The notes under the pieces are model-generated. The model was not told the DNA's origin and ran no database searches. It was given only the letters and a program-made list of their open reading frames with translations. Source: Pedobacter psychrodurus (lineage in GTDB: Bacteria > Bacteroidota > Bacteroidia > Sphingobacteriales > Sphingobacteriaceae). Taken from it: a DNA stretch of 64,000 nt. The stretch spans positions 62,001 to 126,000 of the forward strand of contig NZ_SJSO01000007.1 of NCBI RefSeq assembly GCF_004331735.1, given 5' to 3'. How positions within the stretch are numbered: the first letter of the stretch is position 1; each line of letters starts with the position of its first letter. Shown piece after piece: positions 1 to 8,588 of the stretch. The translations under genes were made by a program, and so were the position numbers.

Positions 1-1
1 A

Positions 2-613
2 AAAGATTGGGAAAAAAGCAATGCGGTAAAGAATAGTTTCAATTTTACTGCTACGGCAAAACAGTTTGTTTATACAGAAAAACCAGAGGCTTTACAATCT
101 GCAATCAGAATAGGCCAGTTGGCAATTAACCGCACACACGAGGATTTTTCTGGACTTCAGATTTTAAATGCTGTTTTAGGTGGCTACTTTGGATCACGTT
201 TAATGAACAATATCCGCGAGGATAAAGGCTATACCTACGGCATTGGTTCGGGTATTTCTTCCTTACAACAGGCTGGTTATCTTTTTATCGCTACTGAGGT
301 TGGTGCCGATGTTTGTTCGGCTGCATTAACCGAAATTTACAAAGAAATCGATATATTGAAAAACGAACTGATAGGGGAAGAAGAGCTGGATCTGGTTAGG
401 AACTACATGTTAGGTTCGATGTTGGGCAGTTTGGAGAATGTTTTCTCACATGCCGATAAATTCAAGAACATTTATTTTGCAGGATTGGATTACAACTACT
501 ATACAAAATATATAGAGAAAGTTAAAACCATTACTGCTGAAGAATTACTTGCCTTGGCGAATAAATACCTCACAACCGATCATTTTACAGAGGTGGTAAT
601 TGGGAAGAAATAA
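2..613 (+). CDS. M16 family zinc peptidase, C-terminal part (5' end outside window)
   Basis: The frame is open from the window edge, so this is the 3' part of a longer gene; an internal TTG at 119 is not a credible start. The visible 203 residues look like the C-terminal half of an M16 (insulinase/processing-peptidase-like) protein. They carry a run resembling GGYFGSRLMNNIREDKGYTY, the typical substrate-contacting R...Y segment of the non-catalytic M16 domain, followed by an alpha/beta region ending in an EVVIGKK-like tail. In this family the zinc-binding HxxEH motif lies in the N-terminal half, which is not visible, so catalytic competence cannot be judged. A strong hairpin terminator follows the stop codon. 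Confidence 0.82.
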   Translation, partial: KDWEKSNAVKNSFNFTATAKQFVYTEKPEALQSAIRIGQLAINRTHEDFSGLQILNAVLGGYFGSRLMNNIREDKGYTYGIGSGISSLQQAGYLFIATEVGADVCSAALTEIYKEIDILKNELIGEEELDLVRNYMLGSMLGSLENVFSHADKFKNIYFAGLDYNYYTKYIEKVKTITAEELLALANKYLTTDHFTEVVIGKK

Positions 614-630
614 GTGTTATCGCACTAACG

Positions 631-666
631 AAAGAAGTCAAGTTTTAAATACTTGACTTCTTTTAA
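631..666. terminator. Bidirectional hairpin terminator between convergent genes
   Basis: The arm AAAGAAGTCAAGT (631-643) pairs perfectly with ACTTGACTTCTTT (651-663) around a 7-nt loop. A T-run follows on the plus strand and the complementary A-run serves the minus strand. It lies between the plus-strand M16 gene and the minus-strand ppnP gene and probably ends both transcripts. Confidence 0.8.
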
Positions 667-671
667 TTAAA

Positions 672-953
672 CTATCTATACTGGCAAAGATATGTTGTTT
701 GAACGCTCGCCTTTATTTTAAAAGATGAGTTGGCAGGTACTTCAAAATTGTTACCTGCTTTAATGTTTTGCCAGTCTGTAGTATCTGGTAAAAGTGCTGT
801 CAATTCACCCTCTATAACGTGCATAATTTCTTTCTGAGCTGTTCCAAAAGTATATTCTCCCGGGTTTATAACGCCGATAGTCGATTTTCCCTCAGCGGTT
901 TCATAGCCTAACGATTTAACGTTGCCATCAAAATATTGGTTTTCAGTAATCAT
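672..953 (-). CDS. ppnP: Pyrimidine/purine nucleoside phosphorylase PpnP
   Basis: This 93-residue protein has the full length and layout of the PpnP (formerly DUF1255/UPF0345) cupin family. Recognisable parts are an N-terminal NxYFxGxVKSLG-like stretch, GEYTFGTAQKEIMHVIEGEL, a LLPDTTDWQ turn, and a C-terminal TTYLCQYR. The family catalyses phosphorolysis of many nucleosides to base and ribose 1-phosphate in the cytoplasm. The ATG lies 8 nt beyond the stop codon of the upstream DUF3857 gene, so it is probably the last gene of a three-gene minus-strand operon. Why it would be co-transcribed with secreted transglutaminase-like proteins is unclear. It ends at the shared terminator. Confidence 0.93.
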   Translation of the reverse strand: MITENQYFDGNVKSLGYETAEGKSTIGVINPGEYTFGTAQKEIMHVIEGELTALLPDTTDWQNIKAGNNFEVPANSSFKIKASVQTTYLCQYR

Positions 954-961
954 ATGCTAAT

Positions 962-2857
962 TTATAAAGTTTTTGCTAAAACAGCTTTTTGTTTATCTGC
1001 CTGAAATATCTTTTTATAAAAATCTACATACTCGCCGTATTTTTCGGGCGGGTACTTTTTATTATTCATGCTTTGTGTACGGCTATAAATAATCGTATTG
1101 TCTTTTACACTAAATTTTGCAGTATACGAGCCGAATTCAGATGTAATGGTAATATCTTTTGGAATAAACTCTACATTATAACCTTTTGGTAAAATGTAAC
1201 TAATTTCATCATCATCGTTGTAGCTGAACGGAACAGCAAAGTATGTTTTTCTGCCCTCTACTTTAAGCGGAACGCTCTCGCGACGGTTAACCTGGTTTAT
1301 CACCAAAAATAACTTGTCTCCACCTTTTGTTAACAACGGATTGGTTTTAAAGTTAATCTCTTCGGTAAGCACTGGTAACGTTTTATCTGGCTGTGCATAC
1401 TTATAACTAATCAGCTCTGCTACCGGAATGGGACTTTCTTCAATTATTGTTTTCCGGAGATCAACAGGTTCCATTAAAGTCATCGGAAAATTTTCTTCAA
1501 ACTGCGCGTTGCCATAAGTAGATTTTATTTCAGAGCTGGCTGTACCATCTTCTGCCAATGTAATTTTGGTTTTTCTGATCTGATAATTTTCCTTGGCATT
1601 GTAAGTGGGAGTATGCACTATTTTTCCTCCATCTTCGGTAACCATTAATACATTCCGGTCAGAATTGCTATAGCCGATAAATCCCATTGGTTTATATTGA
1701 CTGGTGCATTCTAAAAAAGTAGTATCTTTTGCCAATGGAACACACAAAATCATGTGGTTTGCCTGCCCCATACTCGAGTAATTCGGATTTAAACTGGGCA
1801 TATCATTTCCAATAACAATTAAATTGGAGGCAATTCCTGCTTCGTTTAATAAAGCCTTCATATAGTTAGAAAGCGCTTTACAATCACCGTAATTTACCTG
1901 TGCAACCTTTTCGGCCAAAATAGGCCTAAAACCACCAATGCCCAGTTGAACACTTACATAACGGGTATTTTGCTGCAAATGGTTATATAAAATCCGAATC
2001 TTTTCTTTAGGTGTTTTGGCATCTTTGATTAAATTCTGCACCATTAATTTGGTTGCTTCCGGAAGTTTATTTCCATCCTGATTTAAGGTAAAAAGCCACG
2101 ATCCGAAATTTTTCCAGTTATCGAAATTTCCTGTAGTACCATCGTATTCAAACTGATTGGGAGAGGCTTTAACCCATGCAGAAATGTTATCAATACCTGT
2201 GCTTAAAGGCTCATCAGCAACTGCTGCAACGTTGGCACTTTTCCATTTATACTGTACTTTTTCTCCATTGATCACCGAGTCGGTCGGTAAATTCGGACTC
2301 GTAATATACCTCATTTTGTAGTTTTTTGCCTTTTGAATCGTGTAGGCAGATTTTTCTACCGATACACCAAAACCTTTCAGGTCGTGCCATGAAGGAAAAG
2401 AAAGCAATCCTTTATAATCCTGGCTATAGCTGTACTCTATGGTGTATGGATAGGTTATACTTACAAATTTCAAGAGCTTAAGTCTATTGTCTTCGAAGAT
2501 CGAAAAATCCGAAATCAGGCTTTGGTCTTTAATATCAGAACTTTTATAGTCCTTTACCTTTTTTCCTGCAGCATCGTAAAGGGTAGCTCTAATGTTGTAT
2601 ATACTGCTAAACTTATCGTAAACCTCTGCCATTTCTCCATAGCTTTCGCCGGCTTTGTTCAAAATGGTTATCGCCACTTTATAATCCATTTTTGCCTCAC
2701 CTAAACCCTTAACATCAAAAAAAGATTCTTCGTTCCTAATTACAACAACAGCATCCTTTTTCAGGTTTTCAGAGATCTTTGCTACATCGTAATCTATCTG
2801 TGCTAATGCACTATTAACGCTTACAAGCGCAAGTGCCAAACTTAAATAGTATTTCAT
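962..2857 (-). CDS. DUF3857 / transglutaminase-like secreted protein with intact Cys-His
   Basis: The 631-residue protein has an N-terminal signal peptide ending near ALA-Q (about residue 20). A DUF3857-type N-domain and a transglutaminase-like core follow. The core shows the catalytic Cys in YGDCKAL (C326), the His in QANHMIL (H368) and an acidic third residue in FLECTS (E383; usually Asp). A beta-rich C-terminal domain follows. The protein is probably periplasmic or outer-membrane associated; the substrate is unknown. Its ATG overlaps the TAA of the upstream paralogue by one base (TAATG), indicating translational coupling. It and the neighbour look like tandem paralogues, but only this one keeps the Cys/His pair. 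Confidence 0.85.
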   Translation of the reverse strand: MKYYLSLALALVSVNSALAQIDYDVAKISENLKKDAVVVIRNEESFFDVKGLGEAKMDYKVAITILNKAGESYGEMAEVYDKFSSIYNIRATLYDAAGKKVKDYKSSDIKDQSLISDFSIFEDNRLKLLKFVSITYPYTIEYSYSQDYKGLLSFPSWHDLKGFGVSVEKSAYTIQKAKNYKMRYITSPNLPTDSVINGEKVQYKWKSANVAAVADEPLSTGIDNISAWVKASPNQFEYDGTTGNFDNWKNFGSWLFTLNQDGNKLPEATKLMVQNLIKDAKTPKEKIRILYNHLQQNTRYVSVQLGIGGFRPILAEKVAQVNYGDCKALSNYMKALLNEAGIASNLIVIGNDMPSLNPNYSSMGQANHMILCVPLAKDTTFLECTSQYKPMGFIGYSNSDRNVLMVTEDGGKIVHTPTYNAKENYQIRKTKITLAEDGTASSEIKSTYGNAQFEENFPMTLMEPVDLRKTIIEESPIPVAELISYKYAQPDKTLPVLTEEINFKTNPLLTKGGDKLFLVINQVNRRESVPLKVEGRKTYFAVPFSYNDDDEISYILPKGYNVEFIPKDITITSEFGSYTAKFSVKDNTIIYSRTQSMNNKKYPPEKYGEYVDFYKKIFQADKQKAVLAKTL

Positions 2858-4860
2858 TATACTTTCTTTTTAAATACAATTTGTTCAGCCTGTTTTTCTA
2901 CAACCGTTTTAAATAGTTCTTTTAAATCGAAATATTCTTCTGGCGTATAAAGCGATTTGTTTACGTTTATGATACTTTTTACCATTAAGGTTTTGCCTTC
3001 TGTCACATAATTGATGGTAAATGTTCCATTCTCTTCCGGGAGTTTATAAATCCCGCCCTTTGGTAGCTTATCTACTTCATAGTCTTCAGGGAAGTTGATC
3101 GTAATGCGGTAACTTTCTTTAAATGGATAGGCAAAATCGACCGGGAATTTTCGTTGCTCTAGTTTGAATAAATTTTCCTTCGTTCGTTCGAAAAGGAGAG
3201 GGGTAAAATACACCAGGTTTCCGGCTTCTTCCACATTATCTTCAATTACTACATCCATGCTTTCAGTCAACAGTTCATCAAGATTGTCGAGGTTGTCGAT
3301 TTTGTAAATAGAAACTTCAAGACCTGTTTTATCTTTTTTGAAGTTTTTAACAAATTCGGTTTCGTTATTTGTTTTTCTGTATTTATTGCGAAGGTTTAAT
3401 GCGCTATAACCTTTTGAGTATTGAATAATTTTGCCTGTTAACTTATGGTCTTTATCAAGCGTCATATTATAAACAAAAATCTTTTCGCTCGATATACTTG
3501 GTTCTGTAGAAAGCCATTTTCCATCAAAGCTTTTTAAATTCATATAAAACCCCTGGTGACTCAGGTTTTCATAATCTAACATACCAGCAGGAAGATCTTT
3601 ATCTGTAGCATCAAGAAAATAAAGTGTATTCCCGATCTGCGTAACACCAATTACATTATTGAACGCCGATTCCATCGGATATCCAGGATGTTCGCCATTT
3701 TCTCTGGTGCTGATCAAAACCGGGTAAGCATCAATTTTCGCTTCCTTTAATAAGCTTAATAGAGCAAGGTTAATATCAGCAGACGAACCTGTTTTCTTTT
3801 CGAAAATGCTTTTTGGATTGGTCTCCTTAGCATACTTCGAGTATTCTTTATTCCATTTTAAGCTGTTTTTAACATAGTTGAAAATAAGTTTTACAGCAGC
3901 CAGGGTATCTTTTTCCCCTTTCAAAATGCCTGGAAGTACAGATTTGGCATAACTGTTTTTATTAATAAAACTGCCAAAATTTTCATCCTCGGCCAGCCCT
4001 TGGATGATTTTTGGCCACGAACCATTAAAGTCTTTATAAATTTCGCCCGGGAATTGGGTTCCCCTAAGTTCAAATTCTATTTTAGGTGTATAATCATCCA
4101 TTGTAGTTACATATGGCTCTTCTTTTAGTGCAGGTACATTTGCAGCACAATATTTGTCATAAACAGCGTTAGAATTTAAGCCAGGAATATAGGATGCAGT
4201 TACAGTTTCATGCACTGGATGCTCAACTTTGTAGTATCCGCTCATATTGTTTTTGTATATGAAATAATCAGGGATTCTAACATTATACTCAGACCATAGG
4301 GTGGGAATACTTGACTGGAATTTCCATCCGCGTAGCGTAAATGTAAAATCGGATCTAATTTTATACTTAAACTCGATAATCGATCCTTCTTTAACATTAG
4401 GCAATGCAAATTTTTTGATCACAAAGTTTTTATTAAATTCCTCGGTAAACTTGGCATCTTTGTTCAGTTTACTGGTAACCATTTTGCCATCAACCATATT
4501 ATAAGTTGCGGCATCCATAAAACTGAGGTCTTCTTTTGCAGAATTACTACTTCTATAAAGTTCTACGTGATAATTGGCCAGATCATAACCATTTTTGTTT
4601 AATATTTTGTAACGAATATGTCGTTCAAACACATAAATAAACCCTCCAGTAGCGTTATATTCGAAATAACAGTTGCCAACATCAAACAGTTTGATCGCAG
4701 AAGCGGAAGAGTCCTGTCCTGTGGCTTTCACTTCGAATTCTGTTGGTGCAATTTTACCAAACTTGAATTCTCTTTTTATAGATTGAGCGGTTTGGGCATA
4801 GAGGGTACTAACTCCAATGCATAGCATTAAAGTCAGAAATTTGAGAGCATTTTTCTGCAT
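2857..4860 (-). CDS. DUF3857 / transglutaminase-like secreted protein, catalytic residues replaced
   Basis: This 667-residue protein has a signal peptide (cleavage near YAQ, residue about 23) and the same DUF3857 plus transglutaminase-like layout as the next gene. At the catalytic positions the sequence reads TGSSADIN, with Ser360 where the paralogue has Cys326, and FNNVIG, with Asn near 402 where the paralogue has His368. The third residue remains acidic (FLDATD, D417). It is therefore probably not a cysteine enzyme and may be a structural or binding partner. It is first in the operon with the active-looking paralogue and ppnP. The alignment was made by eye, so the exact residue equivalence is an inference. 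Confidence 0.82.
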   Translation of the reverse strand: MQKNALKFLTLMLCIGVSTLYAQTAQSIKREFKFGKIAPTEFEVKATGQDSSASAIKLFDVGNCYFEYNATGGFIYVFERHIRYKILNKNGYDLANYHVELYRSSNSAKEDLSFMDAATYNMVDGKMVTSKLNKDAKFTEEFNKNFVIKKFALPNVKEGSIIEFKYKIRSDFTFTLRGWKFQSSIPTLWSEYNVRIPDYFIYKNNMSGYYKVEHPVHETVTASYIPGLNSNAVYDKYCAANVPALKEEPYVTTMDDYTPKIEFELRGTQFPGEIYKDFNGSWPKIIQGLAEDENFGSFINKNSYAKSVLPGILKGEKDTLAAVKLIFNYVKNSLKWNKEYSKYAKETNPKSIFEKKTGSSADINLALLSLLKEAKIDAYPVLISTRENGEHPGYPMESAFNNVIGVTQIGNTLYFLDATDKDLPAGMLDYENLSHQGFYMNLKSFDGKWLSTEPSISSEKIFVYNMTLDKDHKLTGKIIQYSKGYSALNLRNKYRKTNNETEFVKNFKKDKTGLEVSIYKIDNLDNLDELLTESMDVVIEDNVEEAGNLVYFTPLLFERTKENLFKLEQRKFPVDFAYPFKESYRITINFPEDYEVDKLPKGGIYKLPEENGTFTINYVTEGKTLMVKSIINVNKSLYTPEEYFDLKELFKTVVEKQAEQIVFKKKV

Positions 4861-5005
4861 TTGTAAAATTAGTTTTTTGGTTGTGCAATATTAAAAAGAT
4901 TCAGCGAAATATGATCAATTAATTAACAACATATTTTTTGATGTAAACATTTAAATCAACCTATATGGCACATGCAAAATTTTATAAGTAATCTGTTATC
5001 CTTTT

Positions 5006-6013
5006 TTATGGGTTGGCTATTTCAGTTTTGTAGGTTTTTAGATATGCTGATCTCACTATTTTTGCTGTTTTATGGTCTTTAGTGTGGCTCCATCCGGGAG
5101 GCATGAAGATGTATAGAAACTTGTTTTTAATGCCTGGCGCACGCCAAACATCTTTAGCCAAAAGCACAATTTCGCCAAAATAAGCATCTAAAAAACTGTG
5201 CTTTTTCATTTCTCGGGTAATGCCATATTCAATTTTTATTGTTTTATCTTCTTCCTGATAGGTTTTAAAAACATGGTCCCAGATGGGTAGCAGGTTGCAG
5301 AAGTTGGTGTCCATATATAATGCATTCTTGGCATGGTGTACACGATGATGGGAAGGGGTAAGGATTATTTTATTTAAAAAACCGAAACGGCCATCTTTAG
5401 AAATGTTTTCTCCAATGTGGATAAAAGATCCCCAAACACCATCAATAAACATAATTAAAAAAAGCAGTGAGGGACTTACCCCTAAAAGAATACACGTTGT
5501 TGTCCTTATCAGGTCTGCATATGGTGCTTCTAAAAAAAAGTGAGCAAAATTTACCGATAGATTCATGGTTTCGGGTGCATGATGGGTAGAATGCAAACAC
5601 CAGAACAGCCTAACTTTATGCGCTAAAAAATGGTAAATGAAGTGGCCAAATTCCCATATTACATAGCCATAAATGAGCCAGTACCAGGTAATTTCGGTTT
5701 TAAAAATGGCATATTTCCCAAATAATCCAATGCAGAGGGAAACCATTCCAATGGAGATGATGCGACCAATAAATGAATTGAAGACTAACGAAAAGAAAGA
5801 AATGCGATAATCTACCACTTTAAAACGGCGATAAAATGTCATCCTAATGATCTCAAAAACCAATAGAAAAGGAATTAAAGGACCAATAAGCGCACTAATT
5901 CCTTTCCAGCTCATAAACTGGCTATAATCATTAGTTTGCAACAGCTGTAAAAGTGCCGATAAGCCGAAAAAGCCAAACAGCCATTCCTTTGTTCCTTCCA
6001 GAAAATCAATCAT
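5006..6013 (-). CDS. Sterol desaturase / fatty acid hydroxylase family membrane protein
   Basis: This 335-residue protein has several hydrophobic segments and the histidine clusters of the di-iron fatty acid hydroxylase superfamily: HFIYHFLAH, then LHSTHH, and later HRVHHA. In this family the eight or so histidines hold a di-iron centre that hydroxylates or desaturates lipids at the membrane. The specific substrate (sterol-like, carotenoid or fatty acid) cannot be read from the sequence. It is a single gene, divergent from guaB, with about 230 nt between the two starts. I see no clear consensus promoter on its strand. Confidence 0.85.
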   Translation of the reverse strand: MIDFLEGTKEWLFGFFGLSALLQLLQTNDYSQFMSWKGISALIGPLIPFLLVFEIIRMTFYRRFKVVDYRISFFSLVFNSFIGRIISIGMVSLCIGLFGKYAIFKTEITWYWLIYGYVIWEFGHFIYHFLAHKVRLFWCLHSTHHAPETMNLSVNFAHFFLEAPYADLIRTTTCILLGVSPSLLFLIMFIDGVWGSFIHIGENISKDGRFGFLNKIILTPSHHRVHHAKNALYMDTNFCNLLPIWDHVFKTYQEEDKTIKIEYGITREMKKHSFLDAYFGEIVLLAKDVWRAPGIKNKFLYIFMPPGWSHTKDHKTAKIVRSAYLKTYKTEIANP

Positions 6014-6201
6014 ATCATTATATTTGGTTCGATGAATTTATATAAATCTCGAGTTTAATCAAATTAAATCACTAAATAATTACTTTGATTATCCTTTCAT
6101 AATTTCTGCAAACCTGGCCCTTTTGGTGCTATGGCAATTGTCAGGCAAGCTCAATATTTAAGCCTTTTTATCTTAATACTTTTATTTTCCCTCAATTTTC
6201 G

Positions 6202-6209
6202 TATCTTTG
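6202..6209 (+). promoter_or_regulatory. Bacteroidota -7 promoter element of guaB
   Basis: TATCTTTG matches the Bacteroidota -7 consensus TAnnTTTG exactly. It lies 33 nt before the chosen guaB ATG, giving a leader of about 25-30 nt. The upstream -33 element is only a T-rich match near 6176-6181. The motif sits inside an in-frame upstream extension of the reading frame, which argues that the extension is not translated. Confidence 0.65.
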
Positions 6210-6241
6210 CCTGGCAAATAATAAATCCTAATTTATTTGCT

Positions 6242-7711
6242 ATGCAACTCGATTCCACAAAGTTTATTGCCACAGGTTTAACGTATGACGACGTACTTTT
6301 AGTACCCGCATATTCCGAAATTCTGCCCCGTGAAGTAAATACAACCACTTTTTTAACTAAAAAAATTAAACTTAATGTTCCATTGATTTCTGCCGCAATG
6401 GATACTGTAACTGAAGCCGAACTTGCCATTGCCATTGCGCAAAATGGAGGTATAGGTATGTTACATAAAAACATGACTATAGACAGACAAGCTGCCGAAG
6501 TACGTAAAGTTAAGCGTTCGGAAAGCGGTATGATCCAGGATCCAGTAACCTTATTGGAAACAGCTGTTGTGGCCGATGCTTTCAAGATTATGAAAGAGCA
6601 TAAAATTGGTGGTATTCCGGTTGTAAGTAGCGATAATAAGCTGGTTGGTATTATTACAAACAGAGATTTACGTTTCCAAAAAGATATGAAGAGACCAATT
6701 TCTGAGGTAATGACTAAAGAGAATTTAATCATTGCACCAGAAGGAACCACTTTAGTTCAGGCAGAAGAAATTCTTCAAAACCATAAAATCGAGAAACTTC
6801 CTGTAGTAAGTAAAGATGGATACTTAAGTGGTTTAATCACTTTTAAAGATATTTCTAAAGTTAAAGATTATCCTGCTGCCTGTAAAGACGAACGTGGTCG
6901 TTTAAGGGTGGGAGCTGCGGTAGGGGTAACAGCGGATACTTTACAGCGTGTTGATGCTTTGGTTCATGCTGGCGTTGATGTAATTACAATCGATACTGCT
7001 CATGGCCATACAAAAGGTGTGGTTGATAAATTAAAAGAAGTTAAAGCTAAATATCCTGATTTACAGGTTATTGTTGGTAATATTGCTACTGGTGCTGCTG
7101 CAAAATTCCTGGCAGATGCTGGCGCTGATGCTGTAAAAGTAGGTATTGGTCCAGGTTCTATCTGTACCACCAGAATTATCGCAGGTGTTGGTGTTCCTCA
7201 GTTATATGCAGTTTACGAATGCGCTAAAGCTTTAAAAGGAACGGGAGTACCTGTTATTGCTGATGGTGGTATTAAACACACTGGCGACATTGCTAAAGCT
7301 ATTGCATCCGGTGCAAGTACAGTAATGGCAGGTTCGTTATTTGCAGGAGTAGAAGAATCGCCGGGTGAAACCATTATTTACGAAGGACGTAAATTTAAAT
7401 CTTACCGCGGAATGGGTTCAATCGAAGCGATGGAGCAAGGTTCTAAAGACCGTTACTTTCAGGATGTGGAAGATGACATTAAAAAATTAGTTCCAGAAGG
7501 TATTGTTGGTCGTGTGCCATTTAAAGGTACTTTAGCAGAAGTAATGTACCAATACATTGGCGGTTTACGTGCGAGTATGGGTTACTGTGGAGCGGCAACT
7601 ATAGAAGCGTTACAAGAAGCGCAGTTTGTACAGATTACCGCTGCGGGTATGCGCGAAAGCCATCCACATGATATTACCATTACTAAAGAAGCACCAAATT
7701 ATACCAGATAA
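6242..7711 (+). CDS. guaB: Inosine-5'-monophosphate dehydrogenase
   Basis: GuaB oxidises IMP to XMP with NAD, the committed step of GMP synthesis, in the cytoplasm. The 489-residue product matches the usual IMPDH length. It has an N-terminal [11 protein letters not shown] segment, two CBS domains (about residues 96-205), the phosphate loop and catalytic cysteine in GPGSICTTR (C308), and the flap residues near the RGMGS segment. The frame is open back to an ATG at 6131, but that adds 37 residues with a hydrophobic run not found in IMPDH and would overlap a TAnnTTTG promoter element. The start at 6242 is therefore chosen. It appears monocistronic, with a terminator about 130 nt downstream. Confidence 0.96.
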   Translation: MQLDSTKFIATGLTYDDVLLVPAYSEILPREVNTTTFLTKKIKLNVPLISAAMDTVTEAELAIAIAQNGGIGMLHKNMTIDRQAAEVRKVKRSESGMIQDPVTLLETAVVADAFKIMKEHKIGGIPVVSSDNKLVGIITNRDLRFQKDMKRPISEVMTKENLIIAPEGTTLVQAEEILQNHKIEKLPVVSKDGYLSGLITFKDISKVKDYPAACKDERGRLRVGAAVGVTADTLQRVDALVHAGVDVITIDTAHGHTKGVVDKLKEVKAKYPDLQVIVGNIATGAAAKFLADAGADAVKVGIGPGSICTTRIIAGVGVPQLYAVYECAKALKGTGVPVIADGGIKHTGDIAKAIASGASTVMAGSLFAGVEESPGETIIYEGRKFKSYRGMGSIEAMEQGSKDRYFQDVEDDIKKLVPEGIVGRVPFKGTLAEVMYQYIGGLRASMGYCGAATIEALQEAQFVQITAAGMRESHPHDITITKEAPNYTR

Positions 7712-7842
7712 GGTGTAAGGTAGAGGTTTGAAGGTTTAGGCTTTAAATAATCTTGTTAGGAGGATTTTTTAACTACTCAAAATTTTAAGAAAAGAAATCA
7801 TAATATCTTAGGTCCCCTTTAGAGGATTTAGAGGTAATTATA

Positions 7843-7880
7843 GCGGGGCATCGTTTACGATAGCCCCGTTTTATTTTTTA
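7843..7880 (+). terminator. Rho-independent terminator downstream of guaB
   Basis: A GC-rich stem (CGGGGC-ATCG paired with CGAT-A-GCCCCG, one bulged A) with a TTTA loop is followed by TTTTATTTTTTA. Between the guaB stop and this hairpin (7712-7842) I see only a degenerate GGT/AGG-rich tract and no gene. Confidence 0.78.
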
Positions 7881-7914
7881 TAGGCTGTATCATAAATATA
7901 GAATTGTCATCCTG

Positions 7915-8113
7915 AAAGGTAATTTATTGTATAAAAATCGATATAAATGACAGGAGACTTTTTTGGAAAGATGATAAGCTGCGAGAAATCGTCATTGCGA
8001 GAAGGCTTTTTCAGCCGACTAAGCAATCTTACAACGATCGCTACTAGGCTGCGCTTTAAGATTGCTTCGTTCCTCGCAATGCCCCCCCGATGTTGGAATC
8101 TGTCAATGGTAGA
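7915..8113 (+). repeat. Composite intergenic repeat, copy 1 (second copy at 30250)
   Basis: The element has three parts in order: an AT-rich block around 7919-7955 ending ATAAATGACAGGAGA, a long imperfect hairpin with arms GTCATTGCGAGAAGG...AAGCAATCTT and AAGATTGCTTCGTTCCTCGCAAT, and a short TCTGTCAATGGTAG tail. The same three parts recur in the same order at 30250-30447. The AT-rich block alone recurs inverted at 29236-29272. Confidence 0.7.
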
Positions 8114-8166
8114 GGTTAGTTTTTGATAAAAAACATTGGAGTGGTAATGACATTTACATATCGTAG

Positions 8167-8252
8167 CGTCATTCCCAACTCGATTGGGAATCGTAATGCC
8201 TTGGTAGGGTTTGCCGGTCGCTTTAAGATTCCCGCATGCGCGGGAATGACGA
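8167..8252. repeat. Palindromic repeat CGTCATTCCC...GGGAATGACG, copy 1
   Basis: The arms CGTCATTCCCAACTCGATTG and the GCATGCGCGGGAATGACG end form a long hairpin with an inner ATTGGGAATC/GATTCCCGC pairing. A close copy lies at 38154-38230. This class of GC-rich palindrome is a typical extragenic repeat; any role in transcript ends is inferred. Confidence 0.7.
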
Positions 8253-8410
8253 CCTTCCTAAAGAGATCTGTCATTGATAGCCTGTCGAAGGACCTGTTCA
8301 AATATCTCAAAGGGGCGTTTCGACAAGCTCAACGTGACAAATCCGAATAGAATTACAAATATGATACAGCCTCTTGGATTTAATAAAAATAGAAAAATAA
8401 CAAAATAAAA

Positions 8411-8441
8411 TTTGGCAGATAAATTTTTTTAATATATTTGT
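8411..8441 (+). promoter_or_regulatory. Consensus Bacteroidota promoter of the leader ORF / TonB receptor transcript
   Basis: TTTG at 8411-8414 and TATATTTG at 8434-8441 are separated by 19 nt, an excellent match to the Bacteroidota vegetative promoter. The expected start is near 8447, about 25 nt before the small leader ORF and about 140 nt before the receptor gene. Confidence 0.72.
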
Positions 8442-8472
8442 CGACTAAATCTATAGGATTTATATGATAATT

Positions 8473-8556
8473 ATGAAAGCCAACCAAAAATCACACTCGT
8501 ATTGTTGTTGTAGTCATTCTAAAACAGTAATCAAATATTTTCGAACGAGTCATTAA
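8473..8556 (+). CDS. Putative poly-cysteine leader peptide upstream of TonB-dependent receptor
   Basis: A 27-codon ORF starts 32 nt downstream of a consensus promoter and ends 32 nt before the receptor ATG. Codons 11-13 are TGT TGT TGT, flanked by His, Ser and Tyr codons (…SHSYCCCSHS…). An ACTCGT inside the ORF (8495-8500) can pair with ACGAGT (8545-8550). The Cys codons themselves (TGTTGTTG, 8503-8510) can pair with CAACAACA (8559-8566) just past the stop. The two pairings interlock and would exclude each other. This is the layout of a ribosome-stalling attenuator that senses charged tRNA-Cys. Poly-Cys leader ORFs acting this way are known in mycobacteria; here the role is inferred. Confidence 0.55.
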   Translation: MKANQKSHSYCCCSHSKTVIKYFRTSH

Positions 8557-8588
8557 TCAACAACATTTAACAAACTATATAACCAATC

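Larger units (their letters stand above)
7882..8372. mobile_element. MITE-like block bounded by 13-bp terminal inverted repeats
   Basis: AGGCTGTATCATA at 7882-7894 is repeated exactly in inverse orientation at 8360-8372, bounding 491 bp with no credible gene. Inside lie two hairpin repeats that also occur elsewhere in the window (7915-8113 and 8167-8252) and a third inverted segment with GTCGAAGGAC/GTTTCGAC-like arms. The termini resemble the AGGCTGT...-type ends of some Bacteroidota insertion sequences. I could not see a clean target-site duplication, so mobility is an inference. The 3' end lies about 40 nt before the promoter of the next gene. Confidence 0.5.

Noticed and set aside
6018..6026. 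TATATTTG as a second guaB promoter
   Set aside because: There is no -33 element and it is over 200 nt from the start; a better-placed TATCTTTG lies at 6202.
8123..8350. Small open frames on both strands inside the 7.9-8.35 kb repeat block
   Set aside because: They read through palindromic repeats that recur elsewhere in other frames; composition and lack of a promoter argue against genes.
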